The notes under the pieces are model-generated. The model saw only the letters and a program-made list of their open reading frames with translations, was not told the DNA's origin and did no database searches. From Diphasiastrum complanatum (Eukaryota; Streptophyta; Lycopodiopsida; Lycopodiales; Lycopodiaceae): a stretch of DNA of 64,000 bases. The stretch's first letter is position 1, and the number at the start of each line of letters is the position of its first letter. Shown here piece after piece: positions 20,531 to 32,473 of this stretch. Both the position numbers and the translations under genes were made by a program. Where the stretch lies: assembly GCA_029204225.1 (NCBI GenBank), contig CM055101.1, forward strand, positions 43,611,546-43,675,545, in the 5' to 3' direction.

Positions 20531-23070
20531 CACTTACCCTAACAAAATCTGGTATAAACTTGGAGTTCTCGGAATCATATTTTTTTTACCTTCAAAATCC
20601 TTAGCTTCAAAAAAGATGACCTCCTTTTCTTGCACAATTTTTTTTTGAAAGTCTAAGATCCTACAACTTTCCTTTTGAAAACTTAAATTTCCTACATACA
20701 TTTTTTTGTGTCTTCCTTTATAAATTTTGTTGTTTAGGATTTTGAATCCTTTAAGTTTCCATTTACACACTCATATTTCTTGTATATATGTATAGTTTAC
20801 ACACTCATTGAGAGCAAACCACACAACTATGCTCTCATATTACCCTAAATTGAAACATACAAAAACTCTCATATTTGCTTAAGCCTTATGTAGCATTGAC
20901 TGCAAATTTGCAAAAATGTACAAATTTTGTGAAGTGCAATTTGAAAGTGAATGCATTGATAAAATCATACGAGGTAAAATTAACCAACATCTAACCACAC
21001 CAACACATTATGCAACACATAAAATATTAAACACTATAAAGAAATGATTCCATCAAATTCATAAATCCAGTAGGATTTACATTTGACGTTGATTCATGGC
21101 AAAGCAGTACATAATAGGCATCTTCAAAATCATAGTATTGCTCAAAGTCACCAAAGTCACAAAACTGTCTATTCAATATTGTCATTGATCAAAAATTGAA
21201 CAATATGGTTCTAGATTTACTTCACACACAGGCAAGAGTGAACTCTTGTATGATTACATGGTTTAGGAAGCACCATCCTTTGAGACTTGATAGAAAATTG
21301 GCACTCCCATGAGTTGCCTTTTTAAAGCTTACAAAATTATGCTAGTGTACGAGTAACTACTCCAAAAGCTTCATCAAAACTTCTTAACAAAATAGCAAAC
21401 ATAACAAAACAGTATCATATATATTGGTGCCATATACTCGACCATCATGTACAATAGATGGTTTCCACTCTGCTTTACATATATAATCAACATCATGTGA
21501 TTCTAAATCATCAGTCCTCTTGCCTTCCCGTTAGGTTCGTTGAAATATTCACTTCACAATTTGGAGACAAAACCGCTGAAATACACTTTACAATCTGGAG
21601 ACAAAACCACAATTTAGTATCCTTCTTTGAAGCATTTACATCATAACAAATTTAACTGAAAAAAAAAAGTAATGGCAAAGCATTCTCAAGCAACTTCAAT
21701 AAACTCACCCAATAAGCTTCTGACCCTCATAAAAAAAGGGCTAACTGTCAAAAACAACATTTGAAATATAGTGATTCTTTAAAGCATCAAATACATGGCA
21801 TATAAGCAGAGAAAGCCAACAAGTGAAATTATTCTTTTTCACCAAAAGAATTCAAACTACATTTGCAATATCTACATACTAGCATGTGTCACTGGCAACC
21901 TAGTATTATACAACTTAGATATGCTAGTTGCCTTCTAGAAGACCTACAACGGCCAAAAATTGAAATCACTACTTTTCAAGCTGATTTTGAATCTGATTTT
22001 AACATCACTGAAATAGCAAGATGAGAGCATAGTTCACAATTACTAACCAAATAATAGTATACATATATATATTCAAAATTGTAATACTAAATTTGTCCTC
22101 CTGCCTTTTCATCAATTGAGTTTTTTGCCTTCTCATCAATAAAGTGATTCACATCTAAACCGAAAAAATCAGCATTCATGATTATGTTCTTTTTCCTGCT
22201 GATCCCATAACAAATTGATTCGCAAAGAAAAAAATTAGAAAAGCACTCAAAAGTAGCAGATTCATATAACATGATTAGGCTTTTTAGGCTTCTGAAGTTC
22301 TTAGCAATAGCCCAGGCCCCATACATAAGTATTAGACGGGTTTATTGAACATAGCTCTTCGCACGTTCCAAAGTTTAGTCATGACTAACTACATAGTATG
22401 TAGTACATATTACAATTATAATCTATAGTGACCATAAACTTCAAGTTTTTCAACATTAGAAAAAACAACCAACTATCAATCACATTTGGAAGATAGAATT
22501 TGAGTTTTCAATACTTAAATTACATGTCTCAAGCCAAACAAGCTAAAAAAACTAGCATTTTATTATTCTCCTGAATTTTTATGGAACTAACACAAAATCA
22601 ACAATCGTAGTATAGGTAGGCTATAGCCAAAACATGACCTAAAATGCATGCTATAATTATCAATATGCTATGACTTTCTTGAGAGTTAGAATTGGCATGT
22701 TCTCGTTCATGCACACTCACAAAAGTCAACTTTTTTAGCTCGATACTTCTTTGTACTTCTGAATGCCTCAATGTTAGTCTTGCAAACCTATGACATTTGC
22801 GACAACTTCAATATCTCAAAATAAACACATGCTACAAGGTTTTTGAAATATATCATGATACAGATAACAAGTAGCAATTTGAAACAACAAAATCCGAATA
22901 AAAGCTTAAAGAGCTGAAACAATCAAATGCTAATATTATTAAGAAACTATAACAAATAGATAACCATTAATGTTGAAAAATATGAAAATTTGCATTTACA
23001 CTATTGCAAAATGAAAGTTGAGATGAAACGTACAAGTTTATAAAAAGATCGCTATAGCACTTTTTCGCTA
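20531..23070. other. A/T-rich stretch without recognised genes
   Basis: Only short chance frames occur. CTTCACAATTTGGAGACAAAACC and TTTACAATCTGGAGACAAAACC (about 21550-21610) form a small tandem pair. The last part may be the 3' flank of the hAT element that begins at 23.1 kb. Confidence 0.35.
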
Positions 23071-23076
23071 GTGTTA

Positions 23077-25342
23077 TAAAAAATATGTCTATATTCGGCT
23101 GATGTAGCCCATGATCAAATAGCAGCATCAAAATCAATTGATTCCACATCAGCACTCCTCTCAATGGAGATGCGCATCAAAGCATCCATTGCTTCCAAAC
23201 TATTTCTTTTTCGGTCCTTGATAAGATTCATCCTGCTGAAGCCTCTCTCACAAGCAGCTGAGTTAGCACATTACACGAGAGCAATGCATGCTAACATATG
23301 CAAACCCTTATACTTTTCTCTTTATTGTTCGTTGGACCCAATTATTGACCAAGTATCTCGAAAGGATCTCCCAGCCCAATCAGTCATTGCTTGAATTTTG
23401 AGCGTCTTGTATTCTGCCTTTACATCTTGTAAATCAATTATCGGAGGAATTGAAGTTCCGACATTGTCGACTTTAGCTGTTGCATAAAATTCACCAAGTT
23501 TATTGATGTCGCTATAACCAAAGTCCTTCATTTCTCGCATGCACTTCGGAATGTTGATAGGGGATAGTACTTTGAAAGAGCCTAGATGGCCCTTGTCTTT
23601 GAATTATTGTGACAAACCTTCTACTACAGCATGAGCAAAACTCTTTTGAAAAGCTATTGCCTCATCTAAATCAGCTCCTAAAATACATCTTTTGATCTCA
23701 ATATCATCATATATATTACCGCGAAGGCAAGCTTGCAACCTTCTCAAATATCCCTTTTCAGGACCGTATTTTGAAAGAAGAGGATAGTCTTTGCTATCGC
23801 ATGTTCCAGCGTTTAAGTTGGTGAGTGGTTCTTCAATGTACTCTAGTTGAATTGTGGCAATGTCGCTTGATACAATCCCCGATATCGCTCCCACCTCAAT
23901 GTAATCTCTTTGAAATATTAGGCTCAATATCGACAATCTTCCAAGAATGTCAACTAGAAAATGCAAGCTGTACAGATTCTTGAAATCACATAAATTTTCT
24001 AAGACCTTTTTCGCGGCAACAACTTCAATTGCTTTTTTTGACTTGCTAGTAGACGATAGGGCAGCTTCAAAGGCATCCTCATCAACATCAAGGATTTCAT
24101 CATATCGAAATGAATTTCTTTGATTTTTTTTTTCTTTTTCTTGATAGCTTGTTAAATTCATCTTTTATTGCATGTATGACAGGTTGGAGAACGTCACACA
24201 ATCTTTTAAGGGAACCATATCGACTTAGCCATCTAGTACTAATCACTCTTGTCAATTTCAAAACATCATTGGCCAATTCTATTTCTAATGATCGTAGAAG
24301 TGCTAGTCGTTTGCAAGTAATGGCAAAAAATGCTACAGTTGAGTTAACAAGTGCATCAAGGAATTTAGCATAGGGCAGTTTAGAAGTTGGACCAGAACAA
24401 GCAAGGTTACATCTATGGGCGACACAATGTATACTTGATAAAAAAGGACAAACTGCTTTCAATCTAGTTGCAACTCCAGATTTTGAACCTACCATGACTC
24501 CAGCTCCGTCAGAACCAAAACCAACAAACTTTCGAATGTCAAGATTAGAAGTACTAATGATACCAATTATGGCATCATATAAGGCTTCAACATTTTCATT
24601 TGGAAGTGAGACATAAGTAAGAGGTCATAGGACTACAATTATCAAGGCAAGTTATGTACACTACTAATGACTTGATATCAGATATATCAGTAGATTCATC
24701 TACCATAAGTTCAAAAACTGGACTTTCCTTCACTTTTTCCAATAAGTTTTCTCAGAGCGAGTCATCGATATATTTTACAAACTCTGCACTTGCTTTATCA
24801 TGCTGATAAAGGCTTTTGGTCATTATTTTTACCCCGCATATTCTAAATAATTGCAGCAAAGACTGAAATTTAGTATATGCAAGATTTTCTTTCGCGATAT
24901 AATATGCAACTCTGAAAAGAGTCCAAAGTGTTTCTTCTTTTTGGCCACATATGGTCATATTGGCCACACGAAGTGCATTTCTTTTAGCCTCCATCTGATC
25001 TTTATAAATGTCTTTGTGCTGCTTAGACCTTCCATGGTCTAGCCATGTGCTAGCACAGATATTTGTGCTCCCTACAAAGCCAAAAACATTTTTTAGCCTA
25101 TTTGGTTGCTGCTTACACACTTTGCAGAATCCTTTTCGCAAGTCGCGACTGAATTCCAGCCAAGGATAATCGATAAGCCAACGATCTTGCCATAGATTGC
25201 ATGCTTCTTTGATTCTGGCAAATTCAAGACTTTCTTTGTCATTGGAAGGCTTGATTTGTTCGTTCACAATGCTAGTCTCACCTACATCATTGCATCCATC
25301 ACAGCCATGTGTGGTATGCCTTCTCCTTTGAAAGCTAGACAT
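23077..25342 (-). pseudogene. hAT-superfamily transposase (ZNF862/KIAA1586-like), frameshifted
   Basis: The minus-strand blocks run almost gap-free. 25342-24752: BED/TTF-type zinc finger with GFCKVCKQQP...STWLDHGRSKQHKD (two Cys, then two His), then a helical part. 24640-24110: IRKFVGFGSDGAGVMVGSKSG, SSIHCVAHRCNLAC and STRWLSRYGSL, the catalytic-fold region with the SDGA and CxxH boxes. 24161-23604: YGPEKGYLRRLQACLRGN. Last, ANSAACERGFSRMNLIKDRK and LMRISIEG (23290-23165), the hAT C-terminal dimerisation domain. The total of about 740 residues is normal for the family. Frameshifts near 24615 and 24130 (a poly-A run) and 23320, and stops near 23608 and 23270, make it a pseudogene. Terminal repeats were not identified. 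Confidence 0.85.
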
Positions 25343-26780
25343 ACTGAAAATATTGGACTGTTTTCGTTTAGAGCATTTTACTATATTCTCATTTATGCTC
25401 TCTTAGAAGCATCGAGTAGATTTTGATTCATGCTCTCTTTAGAGGCATTTTGTGACATGATTTCCAAATGTGTTAGCCACAAAGATTGATTTTCAAGCAC
25501 AAAATTATGCCAAGGTGTGATTCACATATGCTATCTTTTAGTTGCGTGGAGTGTGATTATAGCACATTTGCGATATGTCGCAGCTGCACATGAAAAAGTT
25601 ATTTGTCAATTATTTTGTTATGAAGTTATCACACAATCTTTCAAGTCACTACTAACACAGTACAATTATGTTCATAATACTTTGTATTATGTAGTTCAAG
25701 ACGAATATCAAACAATAGGTACATTTTATATTTGTTAGAGATTCTCTCACCAATTTACAACTGATGTCTAGGATCTCTCACCCAGATTACAAATGCACAA
25801 CACCAGAGTAGAACTTCACAAAACAGGAAACAAGCAGTCATTAACAAAGTGGCTATGATTTTCAAGAAAGTAAAAGGTGTAAGAACCATCAAAACATTGC
25901 TATTTCAAGAAACAAATATGATCAATAGGATGAAAACAGCTTTGAGCTCTCTAATCAAAAAGTTTGAATTATAAGCTTGGCTAAGTTTTCCAAGATCATA
26001 AAAAAACATACGCTAAACGAGAGACTTAGCTGATATGGATAGAGGCCCAACCGATAAATAATCTTAAAGAAGTTAATAGCTGTACCTGACAGAGATGTTG
26101 CACATACAGAGATGGCTTGCAATGCAACCTTATTCGTTAGATGCTGCTCTCATGTCTCGTTATGGCTTTCTTCTCATGCCCCAGTCGTTGCTCATGCCTC
26201 AGCCGCTCATTTCTCAGCCCTCACTGCTTCAAGCTTCAAGAAATAGAAGAAAGCTCACGATTTATCATCCCTATTCGTGATTCCCTAACTCTGCACATGC
26301 AATGAAACAAGACATCCCTACTCAAGGTTGAATTTGATTGAACTGAACTATCTTTTAACATTTGTGCATGCCAAAACACAGAAGCAGTCCTCATCCGGGA
26401 CAATAGGAAGTGCATTTAAAAGGTTTGGCAACTGTGACATCAAAATGGAGGATTGCAATTGCCAATTTGCCCTCAACAACTGACCCCAGAAGAGCTAAGC
26501 TGCCAAAATATAATTTCAACTTTCAACAAAACTAAAACAAATAGCTAAATACAACTGGTTAAGATCAATATGCATTTCTTGTATTTAAAACTTTTAAGTA
26601 AGGCCATTAATAAATGGCAAAACCAAACTTTGAGAGAGCTACATATGCATGATTATCATATTTATCAACAATAAGTTTAAAGATTAAAACCTCTGATGGG
26701 CATGCAAGCATATCAATCTTAATCATTGCTTCTACTTTATTGAGAAGTGGCGGTGGCTGTAAAGACTTGAACCAGATCAT
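25343..26780. other. Intergenic between hAT element and NAC gene
   Basis: No gene is recognised. The first 400 bases are probably the 5' end of the hAT element. The remainder should include the promoter of the NAC gene; no certain TATA box stands out. Confidence 0.35.
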
Positions 26781-28309
26781 ATGTTTCACAGCAATATGGA
26801 TGCCATATCAGCTATGATGAACTTGCATGAAAAAGTGGAGCCTTGGCTACCCCCATGCTTCAGATTTCATCCCACAGATAGAGAGCTTGTAAACGACTAC
26901 CTGACAACAAAAATCTTGGACAATAACTTTACAGCTTGGGCTATTGCAGAGGTAGATCTCAACAACTGCGAACCATGGGACTTGAAAGGCTCAAAATGTG
27001 TGTGTCTGTGTGTGCGCGCGCGTGTGTGTGAGAGCGAGCGAGAGAGCTGATTTCGTCATAGTCTTGTACAGAAAGGGCGAAAATGGGAGAAAGGGAGCTA
27101 TATTTCTTTACTCTCCGTGATCGAAAATATCTGACGAGCTTGCGAACAAATCGAGCCACAGAAGCCGGATACTGGAAAGCTACCGACAAGGATCGCGATG
27201 TAATATGCTCTAAATCAGGCTCTCTGGTGGGCATGAAGAAAACGCTTGTCTTCTACAGAGGAAGAGCTCCCAAAGGAGAGAAAACTAGCTGGATCATGCA
27301 TGAATACCGACTGGATGATGAGATAGGCCACATTCAGGGCTCAAAATTGCCCAAGGTAAAGAGGGCCTTAGAGCGAATATAAGATGGAGTGTCTGAAAAT
27401 CTTAAACGTAACAAAGTACAGATGCATCCAAAATAAATCTTTCCAGACATTCACAGATACTTATTCCTTGCTTCTTAACAGTAATCTTACAAATATCGCC
27501 GATTCCAAAGTGGCGACTATGATGGCAAAGAAGCTCTGTGTTTGTATATAATCTCTGCTTTACTAGGTGCTTTGGCTTAAAAGATCTAAATGCGAATTTG
27601 CTTCCACTACAACTTAGTTAATCTCATTTCCATACAGCAGATTTTGATCAGTACAAGATTACTGCGGTCTGCTATTCTCTAGAACGATGCTGTTCTGGTT
27701 GGTGGTGATCATTGCAGTACATGTATGACAATATATTTCGTGCTTCTTGGCATTAACAAATATGCTTGTTGAAACTGACAGGAAGCTGAATGGGTTGCGT
27801 CCCGCATCTTCCAAAAGTTGCCTGGCGGGAAAAAAGCTCTTTTCAAAGACACACTCAAGGCAAACTTCCATAACGTCTTACTAGAATCGAAGTCCTCACT
27901 TTCTGCTTTGCTCGAATCTCCCATTCCAACCACGCCAACTGACGATCCTGGAATTGACAGTGACTCAGATTTTCATGTCGGTCATTTTTCCTGCATTACC
28001 AAAGGAACTGACGGATTATTTTCTAATGCCAGAAGTGAATTCGCAAGCTGGAATCACTCAAGAGGATCAAACAAAATGACATCCCTGGAAGTTCCACAAA
28101 TAGCTGCTGCATTTTGTAATACCTTTGACATTGGAAAGAGCATGATGAAGTGTCCATCTTACTTTGATATTTACAACCTCCGGCGCATCCATGTCCTCAG
28201 TCAATGTATCGAAGTTACGACAAAACCTCATCATACAAAAATCTCTTGGATCGAATTCGAGTGCGATTTCCTGGAAGGAATCAGATCAGTATCCAAAGGT
28301 TTTGGCTGA
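26781..28309 (+). CDS. NAC-domain transcription factor (NAM/CUC type), three exons
   Basis: Exon 1 (26781 to about 26998; the Met at 26796 is an alternative start) reads [20 protein letters not shown] and [15 protein letters not shown]. Exon 2 (about 27070-27355) reads [38 protein letters not shown] and [20 protein letters not shown], then [10 protein letters not shown]. Exon 3 (27783-28309) starts [18 protein letters not shown]. These are NAC subdomains A to E with introns at the usual NAM/CUC places; such proteins bind DNA as dimers and control organ boundaries, meristems or stress responses. Oddities: the near-invariant LPPGF is LPPCF, the E in TDEEL is R, and WKATGKD is WKATDKD. Exon 1/2 splice sites are ambiguous because the donor lies in a GT repeat. 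Coding-like frames continue past the stop (see 28164-28505). It may be a functional divergent gene or a young pseudogene. Confidence 0.75.
26997..27046. repeat. GT/GC/GA microsatellite at the NAC intron 1 donor
   Basis: A TGTGTGTCTGTGTGTGCGCG run followed by TGTGTGTGAGAGCGAGCGAGAGAG covers the 5' end of intron 1 and makes the splice donor ambiguous. Confidence 0.85.
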
Positions 28310-28505
28310 GCAATATCCCAACATACTGCAACGTGGGAATTTAAGGCAATGCAAGGTAGAGCCATACGTAGAACCTGTGAACGAAGGTGTTCAACTTTTC
28401 ACAAAAGTCTTGATCACAATGAATGGATAGGAAAAAACTTGGTTCACGAAGCGCCTCATTTGCTGCACTCAAGCCTATCTTCGTACAATTCGGTGACTGA
28501 GGTCT
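28164..28505 (+). pseudogene. Possible out-of-frame C-terminal part of the NAC gene
   Basis: A second frame overlapping the end of exon 3 stays open with a Ser-rich, C-terminal-like composition ([44 protein letters not shown]) up to 28430. A third frame (KSLDHNEWIGKNLVHEAPHL...SSYNSVTEV) continues to about 28505. NAC proteins usually have such a variable acidic and Ser-rich activation tail, so one or two small indels may have split the original end. I cannot prove this without transcripts. Confidence 0.35.
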
Positions 28506-28509
28506 AGGA

Positions 28510-29640
28510 GATGCCTGCAACACTCTATGAAAGCGCTGTCTCAGGAGGAATATTAGAAGTGGACTGTCTCTGGGGTTGTTTATCATTTCGAACATGGTTT
28601 TCATTCATGGTGCAGAAGTATTTCTTAAGGATGAGGTTGATTTTGATATATAGCTTGAGGGCAATGACTTTTCTTGCATATTCAAAAGCCAAGGTTCCTT
28701 TGATTATGCTATATTGGAGTTTCTTTCTGTTCTGATCCCTCCTACGAGTAAAGATTTTCTTCTACTGGTTTCTTCTTCACGTTTTCTACAGACTTGGATT
28801 CTCTCAGACTCATGATGACACTCTGATGCTGGGAAAAAAAATCGTTGCAAACAGTTGTGTTCATAGATGTATAGGGAGGTTAATACTAGAGGAGTAATTC
28901 ACGGACCAGCTTTGCCTGAGACATATACTTGTGTTGATTTTTAAGCACAAATTCTAAATATACAAGCTGATATTCTGTGTTTGATGTGGACATGCGAACT
29001 GTAGATAAAAATTCCACTATTTCTAATATCAAGTCTTTGGCTTGCTAATCATCGGCGATCAGCAAGCCAAAGACTTGATGTAGGTGCCGAAGTAATCTAT
29101 GGAGCCTCTTCTTCTCACACTCTTTGATCAAGAAGCCTCATCACCGTTGTTGCATACAACACTCACTCATCTGACCTTTTTAGTTTACGGATTTGCAACA
29201 GAATCATGAGCCTCTGATCGCTTATAGTAGCTTATTCGAATGCTACAATGGTTGCCAAAATAGAAGATTTAATTATCTGGCTGATTTGAACAGATGGAAA
29301 AAACTTTGAGAGACGGGTAAGTACTATTGCGTCAATATTGCCCTTTCAAAAAAATTTCTCTTAATTAAAGTGTCATGCATTTAATAGCACATTAGTCGCT
29401 TATAGAGAACATATGTTCCATGTAATAAGTGGTCACTTAATTTAGAACACCTGCTCAGCTATAAAAGCACTAGTTTATTTCATGCTCATGCATAGAACTT
29501 AGAAGCTTTATCCTCTAGAGTGTCCACAATGCACACAATGTTTGAGCAAACATATTACAAAGGACATATTTGATTCAATGATAACAAACGATTCTCATCC
29601 CAGAAATCAAACAAGTTCAAAATAAAGTTCATTTTTGAAG
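28510..29640. other. Intergenic 3' of the NAC gene
   Basis: No gene seen, apart from the perfect hairpin at 29028-29079 listed separately. Confidence 0.4.
29028..29079. repeat. Perfect 19-bp inverted repeat (hairpin)
   Basis: ATCAAGTCTTTGGCTTGCT (29028-29046) is followed after a 14-base spacer (AATCATCGGCGATC) by its exact reverse complement AGCAAGCCAAAGACTTGAT (29061-29079). The ATC/GAT next to the loop could extend the stem by a few pairs past a one- or two-base mismatch. A transcript would fold into a very stable hairpin, but it is shorter than most plant microRNA precursors. Confidence 0.9.
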
Positions 29641-29644
29641 TTTT

Positions 29645-29945
29645 TCACACAAAAATATGTACAGAAAAATCCTCAAACCACCTGTGTATCACTTGTATTG
29701 TGGCTCTCTGTCTTTCAAACAATCCCTTGTCTAAGGGTTTTGTGAATATATCAGCAACCATCTGTTTGGTCAGAATGAACATAGTTTTTAGTTTGTCTTT
29801 CTCAACCATGTCTCTGATCAAGTGATACTTGATTGCAATGTGCTTCGTTCGTGAATGAAACACAGAGTCCTTTGTCAGGTGTATGGCAGAGGTGTTTTCC
29901 ATGTAGAGGATCAACGACTCATTGGTGCTTTCTCCCAATCTGTCA
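29645..29945 (-). pseudogene. Copia RNase H C-terminal fragment
   Basis: The minus strand reads ESLILYMENTSAIHLTKDSV, FHSRTKHIAIKYHLIRDMVE and QMVADIFTKPLDKGLFERQR, the end of copia RNase H (DNxSAIxL, HxRTKHIxIxYHxIR, ADxFTKPL). It is very similar to the end of the plus-strand copia at 40150-40380. The usual DNTSA acid is ENTSA here. The frame runs straight on, upstream, into the 140-bp module at 29949-30090. Confidence 0.85.
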
Positions 29946-29948
29946 AGT

Positions 29949-30090
29949 GTGAAGTTTCTAGCATGTGTGAACTTCACCACACACCTTACAGGATCTTTAT
30001 GAGGTGTTGTGATTGCACAAGGTTGATCAATGAACAGATTACTTGAAAAATCTATGGCAAGAGCACAATGGCATACATCAGACTGAAAAA
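29949..30090 (-). repeat. 140-bp module shared with 55947-56087
   Basis: The minus strand is open and reads VCHCALAIDFSSNLFIDQPC followed by AITTPHKDPVRCVVKFTHAR, then NFT, and joins copia RNase H in frame. A copy at 55947-56087 reads VCHCALALDFSSILFFDQSC and so on, and is joined to another part of a different copia. The left end holds an 8-base inverted repeat, GTGAAGTT ... AACTTCAC. I do not recognise the peptide. Confidence 0.75.
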
Positions 30091-30099
30091 ACTAACTCC

Positions 30100-30655
30100 T
30101 TTCTATGAGAAATGGATATCAGAAAATATTCTAAGTGCTCACTATGAAAAAAATAGCCTGCTCTTGGGTAGAGAGAGAGAATGAGCCAAAATCATCAAAA
30201 TCTCAATATTCACAATATGGCAAAACAAGCCAAAGTTTCTCTACATCAAAGAGGCTCAAATTCCTACAGTGGAGTTGCATGGAAAGTCCACTTCACTTAG
30301 TTAACTCAACTACCAAGGATCCACATGTGAAACTGCATGCATGGATATTGCATGTACTGCAACTCTCAAAATTATCTAGACATGTGTAGATCATGAAAAC
30401 TACTTTGCATGTTGCATGCACTGATTGCATGTTGCATGCATGCACTCTGAATGACTATGCATGTTATCTAAACTTTTGCATGACATCATAAATGAATCTA
30501 TCTAGCTCAAACTCGACCTATTCTAAGAAGGTTATGTGCTCAATTCACATACCTCTATGTACAATAAAATATACAAAGAAAATAAGGTGAGCATAGTTCC
30601 CAAAATCAAGATAGGAAGATATTTTTTACCATTCTTCACACTCCTCCTTAAAATA
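30100..30655. other. Intergenic, possible LTR remnant
   Basis: No gene. Direct repeats of the word GCATGTTGCATGCA occur at 30409-30440 (TTTGCATGTTGCATGCACTG and ATTGCATGTTGCATGCATGC). Confidence 0.35.
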
Positions 30656-30658
30656 TAT

Positions 30659-32346
30659 CTACCTATTCAACATAGACTTTGAGATTAAGCCAAGATTGGA
30701 CCTCATCTTGACAAATACATTCTTGAGAAATGGCTTGGTGAGAAGATCTGCAACACAATTTGAAGATCCAACACCAATAACTTTTTCTCTTACAAAATGA
30801 TGTGCTACCTCGATGTGTTTGCTCCTTGCATGGAACACAGGATTGTTTGCAAGAGCCTGAGACAAGATGTTATCATTCTTGGTAATTGGAAGGTCTTCAT
30901 CTCCATAACACTTTAGCTCCAAGAGTAGCCTTTAAAGTATGTACATCCAAATGGATAAGATCTAAAGGTGAGGTAGATCTTGTTAAAGATCCTTGCAGGA
31001 AGTCTTGTGTGACTTTGCAAGGCCACATGCCTCACACACTTTGTCACACTTCTTGAAAGCTTTTGGTAGGCCAAGAGCTAGCTCCTTTGATGCCATGGAT
31101 TCCATTGATTGAAGATTAGGATGGCCCAATCTTTTGTGCCAAAGCTCCACTTGAGTCAACTCCTAACCATATTCACACTTTCAATAGCCACATTAGCATC
31201 CAACTTAAAGAGCCTTCCTTAATACCACTAGCTATGCACTTATCATTTTTCAAGATGGAACACACTCCATTCTTGAAATGTACATCTAGTCCATTGTCCA
31301 TTAATTGACCAACACTAAGCAAGTTTTTTTGTAATGGATGGAACATACAAAATATTATCAAGATCTATCCTCTTAGATGATCCTAAGCATAATATAATAG
31401 ATCTATGCCATCTATCTTGCATTCTTGATCACTAGCAGTGTAGATTAATTTCTTAGAATCATTACAAGAAAGTAGATAAGAAAAATAATGCTTGTGGAAT
31501 GACATGTGGGAACTAGCCCCACTATCAATCCACCATGTCTTTTGGCTTGATGTTGGTGTAGATGCTACCATCAAGGATGTGTTGAAGCCATCATCTTCCT
31601 CCTCCCCTTGTGAAGATTGCCTTGATCTTCACTCCCTTGTGCATTCTTCTTCTTATAGCATTTGGAAGCAAAGTGTCCTTTCTTCCCACAAAAGAAACAC
31701 TTTAACTTTGCTTTGTTCTTTTGATTCCCTTTGGAGGTAGATCCTCCATCCTTTGCCTCGCCCTCCTTGCCTTGGATCTTCTTGAAAGGATGAGTCTTCT
31801 TTTTGCCTTTAGATGTGAAGTTTGCTTTCTCATCACAATTATGTAGTGATAAGGACCCCATTCTTGTTTTGAGGTGTAGAAGCCTACTCTCCTCAGCCAC
31901 AAGAACATTATGCAATTTTTCAATTGATGGAAGTTGGTCTTGAAGAGCAAAAGATTGAAGTAGATTAGAAAACTCATCTCCTAATCCATAATTACTTGTA
32001 CTGGTTCATTGTCTTGGATCTTCTCTCCTATAGATCCCAATTCTTTGTTCAAAGATTTTATCCTTAGGACATACTCTTGTCCATTTTCTCCACTTACCCT
32101 CATGATTTTCAAGATCAAGTTTCTTAGCATAAGCACTCTTGAAGTGTTATTGGATTCATAAATGTTCTTTAGTGAATCCCAAGCCTCTTTTGATGTGGTA
32201 CAAGAAGCCACCTCCTTCAACTTCAAGCAATGTAGGGCTAATCTAACCCTCTTCTTGTATTTTAGTTGTTCTTGGGGAGCTTGTGGCTCTTCCTCAACTC
32301 CTAAGACAATATCAAAGAGATCATGAACCACTAGTAGTGATTCCAT
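30659..32346 (-). pseudogene. Copia element: gag, protease and GAG-pre-integrase joined to RNase H end
   Basis: On the minus strand: gag (32346-31981, MESLLVVHDLFDIVLGVEEE, KLKEVASCTTSKEAWDSLKN; UBN2-type), zinc knuckle KCFFCGKKGHFASKCYKKK (about 31710-31650), protease WWIDSGASSHMS (about 31540), LLSVGQLMDNGLDVHFKNG, the pre-integrase box WHKRLGHPNLQSM and CEACGLAKSHK (31140-31000). After DLIHLDVHTL, where integrase should begin, the sequence jumps near 30930 to the end of RNase H (NPVFHARSKHIEVAHHFVRE, CVADLLTKPF). Integrase and reverse transcriptase are therefore deleted. A few frame changes also occur. It cannot move on its own. Confidence 0.85.
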
Positions 32347-32473
32347 TCTTACTTTCCAAATGAATAGTTTGTGGAAGTTAGTTTCTCACTAGATTCTAAC
32401 ATATATCCGCCCATGGATGTCATTGTGAATGAAAGCCTATGAGATACACAAAAATCTCTTGATAAGGTATGAT

